Shown: positions 7,775 through 15,411 of the stretch, one piece after another | Layout of the letters: the number at the start of each line of letters is the position of its first letter | Position numbering within the stretch: the stretch's first letter is position 1 | NCBI GenBank assembly: GCA_937998345.1 | Contig: CALLDH010000275.1 | Span: forward strand, 1 to 32,581 | Length of the DNA stretch: 32,581 bases | DNA from: an uncultured bacterium | GTDB lineage: Bacteria; Myxococcota_A; Polyangia; Polyangiales; Houyiibacteriaceae | Direction: 5' to 3' | The notes under the pieces: generated by a model | Database searches by the model: none | What the model was told of the DNA's origin: nothing | What the model saw: the letters and a program-made list of their open reading frames with translations, nothing else | Made by a program: the position numbers and the translations under genes

Positions 7775-8140
7775 GTGGTCGAAGAAGGCAAGTCTGGGAA
7801 GCGCGTCGTTGCCGTTCTGCTCGGCTTGGTTCTCGTCGCCGGGTTGATCGCCTGGCTCGGAGCCAAGCAGCTCGAGAAGAGCAATCGAGAAGGCCAAGGG
7901 CCCGGTGGCGGTGAAGCCACATCCGTATTGAGCGAGGGCGTGTTGTACGAAGCGCAGGGAGGCAACCCGGGCGTCGTCATCGCCAAGGACGTGGGGTCGG
8001 GTAAGGAGCTCTGGCGCGCCGAGCTCGGGGCCGTTGCCGGTGAGCCCACGCTGTCGGTTAGCGAAGCACTTATCGAAGTGCAGATCGCAGGCACCCCCTG
8101 GATGACGCTCGACCGTTCTAGCGGCGAGCCGGTGGAATGA
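7775..8140 (+). CDS. Membrane-anchored protein with a PQQ-repeat-like segment
   Basis: A 121-residue protein starting at a GTG. A single N-terminal membrane helix (about residues 11-28, VVAVLLGLVLVAGLIAWLGA) is followed by a soluble domain. The segment VGSGKELWRAELG...TLDRSSGEPVE has the beat of one and a half blades of a PQQ-type propeller repeat (G-x-x-L-W-x, then L-D-x-x-S/T-G), but far too short for a propeller. Function unknown. It lies 31 bp after the His-rich membrane gene and overlaps the GFA remnant by 4 bp, so it appears to belong to the same transcription unit. It could be a small accessory or a fragment of a once larger protein. Confidence 0.55.
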   Translation: MVEEGKSGKRVVAVLLGLVLVAGLIAWLGAKQLEKSNREGQGPGGGEATSVLSEGVLYEAQGGNPGVVIAKDVGSGKELWRAELGAVAGEPTLSVSEALIEVQIAGTPWMTLDRSSGEPVE

Positions 8141-8232
8141 CGAGCGACACCGAACCCCAGGTTCTAGAGGGCGGGTGTCACTGCGACGCCGTTCGGTATC
8201 GAGTGATAGCGCATCAGCGCGCCCGTCACTGA
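8137..8232 (+). pseudogene. Truncated GFA/CENP-V family gene remnant
   Basis: A 31-codon frame starting at an ATG that overlaps the preceding TGA. It reads MTSDTEPQVLEGGCHCDAVR and continues YRV. The L-x-G-G-C-H-C-x-A-V-R-Y motif is the zinc-binding N-terminal signature of the GFA (glutathione-dependent formaldehyde-activating enzyme-like) family, whose members are normally well over 100 residues. After about 23 residues the similarity stops and a TGA follows, at exactly the 3' end of the convergent MATE gene (7 bp overlap). The rest of the gene seems to have been removed by a rearrangement with its breakpoint here. Confidence 0.65.
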
Positions 8233-9575
8233 ATCTCGATCGACTGCCAGCGCCCTCCCCGCCACATGAGCGCGAAGGTCAACGACTGGAAACCGCGATA
8301 GATCACCTGGGCCGCGAAGACGAAGACGAGCCCCAGGCCCATCACAGGGCCAATCACGTACACGGCGGGTAGGAAGATCAGCCACTGGAAGCTGGTCCCG
8401 ATGAACATCACGCGCTTTGTGTCTCCGGCCCCAATGAGAGCGTTCATTAGCACCATGCCCACCGAATCGAGAAACAGGAAGCCGGCGACCAAGCGGAGTG
8501 GGGTCTTGGCGAGAGCGAGGGTCGAAGGTTCGTGGATGAAGCCGCTCAGGAGCCATTCTGGGACCAGCACCGCAGGAACGCTGAGCGCGCCGACGACCAG
8601 GACGGCCACCTTCGTGACGTCCCAGCCCCATTGCTTCGCGTCCTCTGCATTGCCCCGGCCGAGCGCCTGACCGGCGAGCGAGGCAGCCGCGAGCCCGAAG
8701 CCAATGCCGGGCAGTATACCAACAAGCATCAAGTCGATGATCACCTTGGTCGCCGCAAGCTCCGGGGTGCCCATGCGAGCCACGAGCATCAGGAAGACCG
8801 TCATGCCTGCCGCGAAGAAGAACTGCTGAAGGCCTGCCGGGGCCGCCAGTCTGATGATGGTGGCCATCGTCCCGCGGCTCGGGAGCCCGTGAAGAAAGCC
8901 GGCATCGCGTGCATAGCTGCGCCCGAGAACGAAGTACGACGCCGCGCCAAACACCGTGGCGATCGCCGAAGCCACGCCCGCGCCAGCCGCGCCGAGCTCG
9001 GGCGCTCCCAGGTTCCCGAAGATCAATACCCAGTTGAGAAAGATGTTGAGCACATGCATCGAGATGAGCGTGCGCATGTAGAGGATCGATTTATCGACGG
9101 CGTTCCAGTACCCTCGAAACGCGAAGTTCATCCCCATGGCGAACATCGCGAACAGGCGTGCCCGAAGATAAGGAACCCCTTGCTCCACCACAGCAACATC
9201 GCCGGTGAGCAGCGGGAAGTACTCCGGAGCGAGCGCGATCAGCGCCGCCGACCAGGGGACGGCGATGGCGAGCGCAAGCAGCAAGCCCCCGTTGAGCGGG
9301 ATAGCCGTCTCCGACAGGCGTCCTTCGCCGACGCGACGCGCCGCCATCGCCTGAACCCCTGCCGAAAGACCCAGGATGAAGGCGGAGAATAGAAAGTTCG
9401 CGAAGCCCCCAAGGCCGACACCTGCGAGCGCCGCGTCCCCCAAGGTCCCAACCATCCCCGTGTCGACGAGGTTCAGCACGTTCTGCGAGAGCATGCCGCC
9501 GATAATGGGAAGCGCGAGCCCGAAGATCCGACGCCGCCGCGCCAGCGGGACACGCAGTTTGGCGAGGTCCGACAA
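8226..9575 (-). CDS. MATE family multidrug/toxin efflux transporter
   Basis: A 449-residue protein with about twelve membrane helices in two homologous halves, the size and layout of MATE exporters, which expel drugs or metabolites using Na+ or H+ gradients. Family features include the early LPIIGGMLSQNVLNLVDTGM segment, GYWNAVDKSILYM in the first half, and LAAPAGLQQFFF plus NALIGAGDTKRVMF in the second. The start is TTG at 9575; no ATG or GTG exists further upstream in this frame and no good ribosome site is seen, so translation may be coupled to the SDR gene whose stop is 2 bp upstream. The substrate is unknown. Confidence 0.92.
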   Translation of the reverse strand: MSDLAKLRVPLARRRRIFGLALPIIGGMLSQNVLNLVDTGMVGTLGDAALAGVGLGGFANFLFSAFILGLSAGVQAMAARRVGEGRLSETAIPLNGGLLLALAIAVPWSAALIALAPEYFPLLTGDVAVVEQGVPYLRARLFAMFAMGMNFAFRGYWNAVDKSILYMRTLISMHVLNIFLNWVLIFGNLGAPELGAAGAGVASAIATVFGAASYFVLGRSYARDAGFLHGLPSRGTMATIIRLAAPAGLQQFFFAAGMTVFLMLVARMGTPELAATKVIIDLMLVGILPGIGFGLAAASLAGQALGRGNAEDAKQWGWDVTKVAVLVVGALSVPAVLVPEWLLSGFIHEPSTLALAKTPLRLVAGFLFLDSVGMVLMNALIGAGDTKRVMFIGTSFQWLIFLPAVYVIGPVMGLGLVFVFAAQVIYRGFQSLTFALMWRGGRWQSIEIQ

Positions 9576-9577
9576 GT

Positions 9578-10342
9578 CTAGCGCGGCGCCATGCGAATGG
9601 CTCCGTCGAGCCGGATGACCTCGCCATTGATGTAGCTGTTCTCGACGATGTGACAGGCAAGCGCGCCGAATTCTTCAGGGCGACCGAGGCGGCTCGGGTG
9701 TGGGATCGTTGCAGCAAGGGCGATGCGAATCTCTTCTGGAAGCATCCCGAGCAAGGGCGTGTCGAAGGTGCCGGGCGCAATCGTCACCACGCGAATTTGA
9801 GCTTTGGAAAGATCGCGCGCTGCAGGGAGGGTCATTCCGACGATGCCACCCTTGGATGCCGAATAAGCGACCTGCCCGATTTGACCGTCGAAGGCCGCAA
9901 CTGAGGCGGTGTTCACCACCACACCACGCTCACCGTCCACAGGCTCGTTCCGGGCCATCGCGGAGGCCGCGAGCCTGAGAATGTTAAATGTCCCAAAGAG
10001 ATTGACCGAGATGACCTTTTGGAAGACCCCAAAATCGTGAGGCGTACCGTCTTTGGCGATCGTGCGCATGGCCATACCGATGCCGGCGCAGTTGATGGCG
10101 GCCCGAAGCGTTCCCATCGAAGTCGCTTGCTCGACCGCAGCTTGGACATCGTCGGCGTCGCTCACGTCGGCCTGCGCGAATGTCGCCACGTCACCGAGCT
10201 CGGCCGCAAGCTTCGTCCCGGCTTCCGCGTTGAGATCGACTATGACCACGCGCCCCCCCTGGCTCACCAACTGGCGAACCGTGGCCTCGCCCAAGCCGGA
10301 AGCTCCACCCGTCACCAGCGCTACTGAACCCTCTATCTTCAT
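9578..10342 (-). CDS. Short-chain dehydrogenase, type II 3-hydroxyacyl-CoA dehydrogenase-like
   Basis: A 254-residue NAD(P)-dependent short-chain dehydrogenase. Cofactor motif TGGASGLG at residues 11-18, D36 after strand 2 (VVIVDLN, favouring NAD over NADP), NCAGIG at 84-89, catalytic S147 (in NTASVAA), Y160 and K164 (YSASKGG), and the late PGTFDTPLL segment. The insert [20 protein letters not shown] and the [10 protein letters not shown] stretch are typical of the HSD17B10-like type II 3-hydroxyacyl-CoA dehydrogenases that act in fatty acid or branched-chain amino acid degradation. The ATG is preceded by GGAGG. It sits directly before the MATE gene on the same strand. Confidence 0.88.
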   Translation of the reverse strand: MKIEGSVALVTGGASGLGEATVRQLVSQGGRVVIVDLNAEAGTKLAAELGDVATFAQADVSDADDVQAAVEQATSMGTLRAAINCAGIGMAMRTIAKDGTPHDFGVFQKVISVNLFGTFNILRLAASAMARNEPVDGERGVVVNTASVAAFDGQIGQVAYSASKGGIVGMTLPAARDLSKAQIRVVTIAPGTFDTPLLGMLPEEIRIALAATIPHPSRLGRPEEFGALACHIVENSYINGEVIRLDGAIRMAPR

Positions 10343-10453
10343 TGAGACCTCCGGCCGCAGATGCTTGGTCTAACCGGCCCCCCGGTCAAGCAGCTAGCGT
10401 GCAGGGCCGCCTGCAGCTAAAACCGGGCGCGTTCACGCTGGGTAAGGGGACCA

Positions 10454-11881
10454 GTGCTCTTCAACAGCCTCGATTACATTCTGTTCCTGGGCATCGCCGT
10501 CGCAGGATTCTGGCTGTTGGCTCGCCACGCCCAGCTGCGGATCATCTTCGTCTTCGTCGCGTCATGCCTGTTCTACATGGCGTGGCACCCCGCCTACATC
10601 GTCTTGATCCTCGCATCGACCCTCGTCGACTATGTCGTCGGCCTGCGAATCCACGCCACGAACGAGCCAAAGGCACGCAAGCGGTGGTTGATCGTGAGCC
10701 TGGTCTCGAATCTGGGGCTGCTAGGGCTCTTCAAGTATTTCAATTTCGCCTCACAAGCGACGGCTGACGTTCTGGGGTTGTTTTTCGGTATCGAGATCCC
10801 GAACCCACCGTTCCTGGATGTGCTCCTGCCTGTCGGCATCTCCTTTTATACGTTCCAGACCCTGAGCTACACGATCGACATCTACCGGCGGAAGCTCGAG
10901 CCGACCCGCAATTTCTTCCAGTTCGCCTTCTTCGTGACCTACTTCCCGCAATTGGTCGCGGGCCCCATCGTTCGTGCCTCTCAGCTCCTCCCACAGCTCC
11001 AACGCAAGATCACGCTTCGCGACGAGCAGGTCACTCGGGGCCTCTTCCTCATCGCGACCGGCATGGTGAAGAAAGTCGTCATCGCCGACTACCTCTCGGT
11101 CAACCTCGTCGACCGCGTGTTCGATCAGCCGGAGCTCTACAGCGCCGCCGAAGTCGTCATCGCGCTCTACGGCTTCACGATGCAGATCTACTGCGACTTC
11201 TCCGGGTACACCGACGTCGCGCGCGGCTCGGCCAAGCTCATGGGGCTCGAGCTCCCTGAGAACTTCGACCGACCGTACCAGTCCGCAAGCCCCGCAGAGT
11301 TCTGGCGGCGCTGGCACATGACCTTGTCCACGTGGCTCCGGGACTATCTGTATTTCCCTCTGGGCGGCTCCCACGTCGGCCCCATCCGCGCATACTGGAA
11401 CCTCTGGCTCACGATGTTCCTGATCGGCATCTGGCACGGCGCATCATGGACCTTCGTGTTCTACGCGATCCTCCAGTCGATGGCGATGGTGCTCCATCGC
11501 TTCTTCTACCGGCGCTCGGGCCGCACTCGCGACACCGTCGACACCTGGCAAGTCCACGCGTTCAAGGTGTTTTGGGCCCTTCAATTCGTCGTGTTCTCGA
11601 GGATCCTGTTCCGGGCAACGAGCCTTCAGAACGCAGCCGACATCACGCTGAGACTGGGCTCCGGAACCTTGTCCGTCGCGCAGATCTCCCTCGGTGTGTG
11701 GGCGATGCTAATCCTCACATTCGCGGCGCACTACACCCCCAAGCGTTGGTTCGAATCGATCGAGCTCGGATTCAAGTCCATGCCGGCGCCCGCACAGGGC
11801 GTCACCCTAGCGATGCTCGGGTTCGTCCTGAGCGTCGTCGCCACCAGCGAAGTCGTTCCCTATATCTACTTCCAATTCTGA
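10454..11881 (+). CDS. MBOAT family O-acyltransferase, AlgI-like
   Basis: A 475-residue integral membrane protein of the MBOAT family. It resembles AlgI and its relatives, which move acetyl groups across the inner membrane for O-acetylation of exopolysaccharides. The AlgI-like N-terminus LFNSLDYILFL, the central LPVGISFYTFQTLSYTIDIY, PQLVAGPIVRA, FCDFSGYTD-type (YCDFSGYTDVARG) and FWRRWHMTLSTWLRDY segments are all present. The catalytic histidine should be H328 (GIWHGASW), with H288 in the RRWH motif. The start is GTG at 10454, with AAGGGGA about 5 bp upstream. Its stop overlaps the ATG of the SGNH gene by one base, so the two are translationally linked, as acyltransferase and acceptor-modifying partner often are. 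Confidence 0.93.
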   Translation: MLFNSLDYILFLGIAVAGFWLLARHAQLRIIFVFVASCLFYMAWHPAYIVLILASTLVDYVVGLRIHATNEPKARKRWLIVSLVSNLGLLGLFKYFNFASQATADVLGLFFGIEIPNPPFLDVLLPVGISFYTFQTLSYTIDIYRRKLEPTRNFFQFAFFVTYFPQLVAGPIVRASQLLPQLQRKITLRDEQVTRGLFLIATGMVKKVVIADYLSVNLVDRVFDQPELYSAAEVVIALYGFTMQIYCDFSGYTDVARGSAKLMGLELPENFDRPYQSASPAEFWRRWHMTLSTWLRDYLYFPLGGSHVGPIRAYWNLWLTMFLIGIWHGASWTFVFYAILQSMAMVLHRFFYRRSGRTRDTVDTWQVHAFKVFWALQFVVFSRILFRATSLQNAADITLRLGSGTLSVAQISLGVWAMLILTFAAHYTPKRWFESIELGFKSMPAPAQGVTLAMLGFVLSVVATSEVVPYIYFQF

Positions 11882-13494
11882 TGCTCAAACGAATCTACGG
11901 CCAGCTCACGCCCTTGCAGCACCTGACCGCGGTGACCGTGTTCATGTTCGCCGCATGCGCGCTGACGTATGTGATTCCGCCGATGGACGGCCTACGCCCT
12001 TGGATTCCTGGGGAGGAGGACTTTCCCATCGTTCGGCTCTTCAAGCGATGGGGAGAGATCCCCGCATTCGCAGGCCATGGAGGATCGTACCGTGGATCGA
12101 CCCGCACCGAAGCCGGTGCGGAGCGCCTCGCAGAGGCCGTCGGCGAGACGGTGGCGGCCAACCTCGGCTCCAAGCCAGTCGTCGCTCCGCCCGCCGACTC
12201 CGATGAGGGTCCGACGATCGACCCGGCCGAGTACGCCGGGATTTCAATCTACATCGAGGATCCCACCGGTCGCGGGATGCGGTCGTTCTACGAAGCGCTC
12301 GAAAGGACGGCAGCGGCAAAGGAGGGTGCGGTCACTCGCGTCGGGCACTATGGCGACTCGAGCATTGCGACCGATCTAATCACATCAACCGTGCGAGAAA
12401 ACCTTCAGGCCCGCTTTGGAGATGCGGGCCATGGATTCGTTCTCGCCGCAAAAGGGTACATTCCGTACAAGCACCACGGCGTCCGGCAATCTTCGAATCC
12501 CGAGGACTGGGACGTTCGCGAAGTCGTGCGCCGGCAGGATCGCAACGGCCGCTACGGGTACGGGGGCGTGCAATCGCGAGCGGAACCAGGCGCATGGGCT
12601 CGCGTCGGCACGGCCAAGCGAGGCGACGTCGGCACCAAGGCCTCCCGGTTCGACATCTACTACGAAGAACAGCCGCGCGGTGGAAAGTTTTCGGTGCAAC
12701 TCGACCGGGGCACCCGCGAGATCGTATCGACCAAAGCCGACGCTCTCGGCGACGCGGTGTACTCCATCGAGGCGCCCGACGGGCCGCATCTGCTCGAGTT
12801 TCGTTACGCACGAGGCGGGCCAGTCCACTTCTACGGCGTAGTGGTCGAGCGCGACGGCCCCGGCGTGGTCTACGACTCGCTCGGCCTGGTGGGGGCACGG
12901 GCCAATCGCCTGCTCAACTACGACGAGTCCCACATCAGGTCCCAACTCGAGCAGCGGGGCGTCAACCTGATCGTTCTCGGGTTCGGCGGAAACGAAGCGA
13001 GCGACGATCGAACCGAAGAGGCGTTCTACGAGGACTACCTGCAGGTGTTGCACCGTATGCGCCAAGGGCGCGAAAGCCTGGGCTGCCTCGTGTTCGCACC
13101 GCTCGACCAGGCCCGAAGGCATCGCGGACGCATTCGTTCACTGCCAACGATTCCCCTCATCGTCGCAGCCCAGCGGCGCGCGGCCTTCGATTCCGGCTGC
13201 GCCTTTTACGACACCTGGCAGGCGATGGGCGGCCAAGACGCCATGCGCCGCTGGTACAAAGCGCGGCCCCGACTCGCGATGGGCGATTTCCGGCACGCAA
13301 CGCCGGCCGGCTACGAGATCATCGGGAACATGTTCTACAAAGCCCTTCTGGCGGGCTTCGCAGGCTACCTCTCGGGCAAATCTTCCGCGGCGCCTCCGCC
13401 ATCGACCTCGACCAAGGCGGGTTCGGGCTCGGGCCCACCCGATTCGGGCATTCCTTCGAGCAACGCCGACAACAACACCTCACCCAACCGCTGA
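11881..13494 (+). CDS. Membrane-anchored SGNH/GDSL-type hydrolase-fold protein, MBOAT partner
   Basis: A 537-residue protein with one N-terminal membrane helix (about residues 13-33) and a large extracytoplasmic part. The SGNH set is visible: S160 in HYGDSS, N371 in GFGGNEAS, and D469/H472 in DFRHATPAGY. Between these lies a jelly-roll-like insert (about 240-320), as in acyl-transfer SGNH proteins. The start at 11881 shares a base with the MBOAT stop, and the frame's upstream extension is a shadow of that gene. By analogy with AlgI plus AlgJ/AlgX, it may place acyl groups from the MBOAT onto a surface polymer. The final 40 or so residues are low-complexity (Ser, Pro, Gly, Asn) and antisense to the coding end of the next gene. 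Confidence 0.82.
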   Translation: MLKRIYGQLTPLQHLTAVTVFMFAACALTYVIPPMDGLRPWIPGEEDFPIVRLFKRWGEIPAFAGHGGSYRGSTRTEAGAERLAEAVGETVAANLGSKPVVAPPADSDEGPTIDPAEYAGISIYIEDPTGRGMRSFYEALERTAAAKEGAVTRVGHYGDSSIATDLITSTVRENLQARFGDAGHGFVLAAKGYIPYKHHGVRQSSNPEDWDVREVVRRQDRNGRYGYGGVQSRAEPGAWARVGTAKRGDVGTKASRFDIYYEEQPRGGKFSVQLDRGTREIVSTKADALGDAVYSIEAPDGPHLLEFRYARGGPVHFYGVVVERDGPGVVYDSLGLVGARANRLLNYDESHIRSQLEQRGVNLIVLGFGGNEASDDRTEEAFYEDYLQVLHRMRQGRESLGCLVFAPLDQARRHRGRIRSLPTIPLIVAAQRRAAFDSGCAFYDTWQAMGGQDAMRRWYKARPRLAMGDFRHATPAGYEIIGNMFYKALLAGFAGYLSGKSSAAPPPSTSTKAGSGSGPPDSGIPSSNADNNTSPNR

Positions 13495-14813
13495 TAGCCG
13501 ACGCGAGTGTAGTGGATGTGATCCTGCGACGCGTACGCAGGATCGCTGGCAGCCCATTGTACCATCGAAAGCGCTCCACCCTGGAATGCCACCAGGTCGA
13601 AGAAACCGCAGCCATGCTCGAGAGCAACCCGATGCTGCACCTCGATCAAGCGAGCCGTCCGGCTCCGGTCTTCAAAGACTCGCTCCTCGACTTGCATCGG
13701 CCGGTCCGATGGGCCGATCAATAGACAGGATGCTTCGGGCGCCACGTCCCGCATGCGCTTGACCACCGCGCGAAGATCAGTCTCGTACTCTTCGAGCGGT
13801 GATTCGTCACCGCTTTCGTTGGTGCCGTAGGCCAGCGCGATCAAGTCGGGATTCCGCCGGCGCAGCTGCTCTCGGTACACCTGGTCGTCCCAGAGAAGCT
13901 GGTATCGAACACGCGATCCGTTGATCCCGAGTGTGTCGACTACCACACCGGGTTGGTCCCGCTCGACTGCGAGCCCATACAGCCAGACGGGGCGTTTGCT
14001 CAGCGTGCGAATCTCGAAGCGATGGGGCGCATCGGGTACACGGAAGGTCGCGTAGCCCGTCGAAATTTGAGCCGCCCGCGTGGAGATGCGCCTGGCTTTT
14101 CTCCCATCGATCAGAACGTCCAGGTCACCGCCGCGAGGGTGCTTCATGTAGTAGAGCTCGAAGAAGCTCGCCGCATGGCCGTACTCGCCCTCCTCGGCCG
14201 TGTACACCGCACCAAACGACGCAGGCCGTTTGCTCATCATCGCGACCCCGGCGATGCCGACGCGCTCGACCTCGGTGTCGCCCACGCGAATTCGCTGCGT
14301 CTCCCATCGCTTGCCGTCGCTCTCGATGTTGATGTCGCGGTGCCGATAGGTTCGCCACGGATGCACCGGAAGTAGAAAGCCGTGGCCGGCGTCGCCGTAG
14401 CGCGTCTGGAGCTCTCGGCGAATGTAGCCGGTGAACAGATCGCTCGCGACATGCGACGCGCCGAAGAAGAGCAGCCGGGCCTGTCCCTCGCCAGCTGCTG
14501 CACGCGCTAGGGCCCGATGCAACGCGGCCATCGACTTTCCGTCTCGATCTTCGATCGCGATGTCGAGGCCGAGCTCGTCGTTCGGGGGAGGCCGCAAGAG
14601 CTTCGGCCCCATACGCTGACGGGCACGGACTGCTGCGACCACTCCGCTTTCATCGATGGAGGCTGGCGTCCTGGGAGAAGTGTCTGCGGAGGTCGTGGAA
14701 GCGCCGTAACCGAGGGTCCAAACGCCCATCACTGCTACCCCGACCAGCACGACCGCCAAGGGCGAGCCCCATAGTTTCCCAAGCCGCACGCCCCCACAAT
14801 GGCGATCCCGCAC
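13365..14813 (-). CDS. Second membrane-anchored SGNH-type protein, paralogue of its neighbour
   Basis: A 482-residue protein with a single N-terminal membrane helix and the same plan as the convergent SGNH gene: the shared segment R-x-GDAGHGF, a jelly-roll-like insert, A-Y-G-T-N-E-S-G-D, and D-H-I-H-Y-T-R-V-G-Y at the catalytic Asp/His block. Block I reads FFGASHVASD, so the usual Asp after Gly is Ala, but the serine (S120) remains. It is clearly a paralogue of the preceding gene, in inverted orientation. The 3' ends overlap by 130 bp. The start is GTG at 14813; a GTG at 14789, just after a GGGGGC stretch, is an alternative. Probably also acts in surface-polymer acylation or deacylation. Confidence 0.8.
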   Translation of the reverse strand: MRDRHCGGVRLGKLWGSPLAVVLVGVAVMGVWTLGYGASTTSADTSPRTPASIDESGVVAAVRARQRMGPKLLRPPPNDELGLDIAIEDRDGKSMAALHRALARAAAGEGQARLLFFGASHVASDLFTGYIRRELQTRYGDAGHGFLLPVHPWRTYRHRDINIESDGKRWETQRIRVGDTEVERVGIAGVAMMSKRPASFGAVYTAEEGEYGHAASFFELYYMKHPRGGDLDVLIDGRKARRISTRAAQISTGYATFRVPDAPHRFEIRTLSKRPVWLYGLAVERDQPGVVVDTLGINGSRVRYQLLWDDQVYREQLRRRNPDLIALAYGTNESGDESPLEEYETDLRAVVKRMRDVAPEASCLLIGPSDRPMQVEERVFEDRSRTARLIEVQHRVALEHGCGFFDLVAFQGGALSMVQWAASDPAYASQDHIHYTRVGYQRLGEVLLSALLEGMPESGGPEPEPALVEVDGGGAAEDLPER

Positions 14814-14866
14814 GATCGAGTCAAATTGACGTGAAACTCCAACGAAAGTCGGCCATGATGCGCGCC

Positions 14867-15385
14867 ATGAAATCGCGCGAGCTGCTCCTCGACACGCCGC
14901 TCTTCCGGGTCGCTCGCCTGAAATTCGACGGCCCGGATGGCGGAGAGATCGTGCGGAATGTCATCGAGCACCCGGGCGCAGCCGTCATCTTGCCCCTGAT
15001 GGACGATGGCCGGGTGATTCTGATTCGCAACGTTCGCAGGACGGTGGGCAAGGTCCTTTGGGAGCTTCCTGCTGGCACGCTCGAGCCCGGCGAGGCGCCG
15101 GAGGTATGCGCAGCTCGGGAGGTCGAGGAAGAAACCGGTTACCGCGCCGGAACCTTGGCCCCTCTCACGGAGTTCTTCGCATCTCCAGGCATCCTGAACG
15201 AGCGGATGTATGGCTTTCTGGCCACCGACCTCGAGCAGGGCTCACAGGCGCTCGATGACGACGAAGAGATCGAAGTCTTCCCGATTCCGCAATGGCAGGT
15301 GCGAGACATGCTCAGGGACGGGCACATCGAGGACGCCAAGACGATCACCTTACTGCTGTACTGGATGCACCTCTATTCCCCGTGA
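14867..15385 (+). CDS. Nudix hydrolase, ADP-ribose pyrophosphatase-like
   Basis: A 172-residue protein with a complete Nudix box from about residue 70 to 92 (G-TLEPG-E-APEVCAA-REVEEETGY), which binds Mg2+ and hydrolyses nucleoside diphosphate-linked substrates. The layout (an N-terminal strand region, VILPLMDDGRVILIRNVR before the box, FFASPGILNERMYGFLAT after it) is that of the ADP-ribose pyrophosphatase group. In-frame starts exist at 14831 (GTG), 14855, 14858 and 14867; none has a strong ribosome site, and MKSREL at 14867 gives the usual length. Followed after 26 bp by the DUF445 gene on the same strand. Confidence 0.88.
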   Translation: MKSRELLLDTPLFRVARLKFDGPDGGEIVRNVIEHPGAAVILPLMDDGRVILIRNVRRTVGKVLWELPAGTLEPGEAPEVCAAREVEEETGYRAGTLAPLTEFFASPGILNERMYGFLATDLEQGSQALDDDEEIEVFPIPQWQVRDMLRDGHIEDAKTITLLLYWMHLYSP

Positions 15386-15411
15386 GATCCAACGCCTGAG
15401 CGTCGACGTCG

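Noticed and set aside
8532-9392. 286-codon rightward frame inside the MATE gene
   Set aside because: Arg/His/Glu-rich composition with no domain; the opposite frame is a clear transporter.
11332-11880. Extended N-terminus of the SGNH gene
   Set aside because: It lies within the MBOAT gene in another frame; the ATG at 11881 gives the membrane helix and stop-start overlap.
12594-13724. 376-codon rightward frame
   Set aside because: Arg-rich out-of-frame shadow of the SGNH gene; no recognisable motif.
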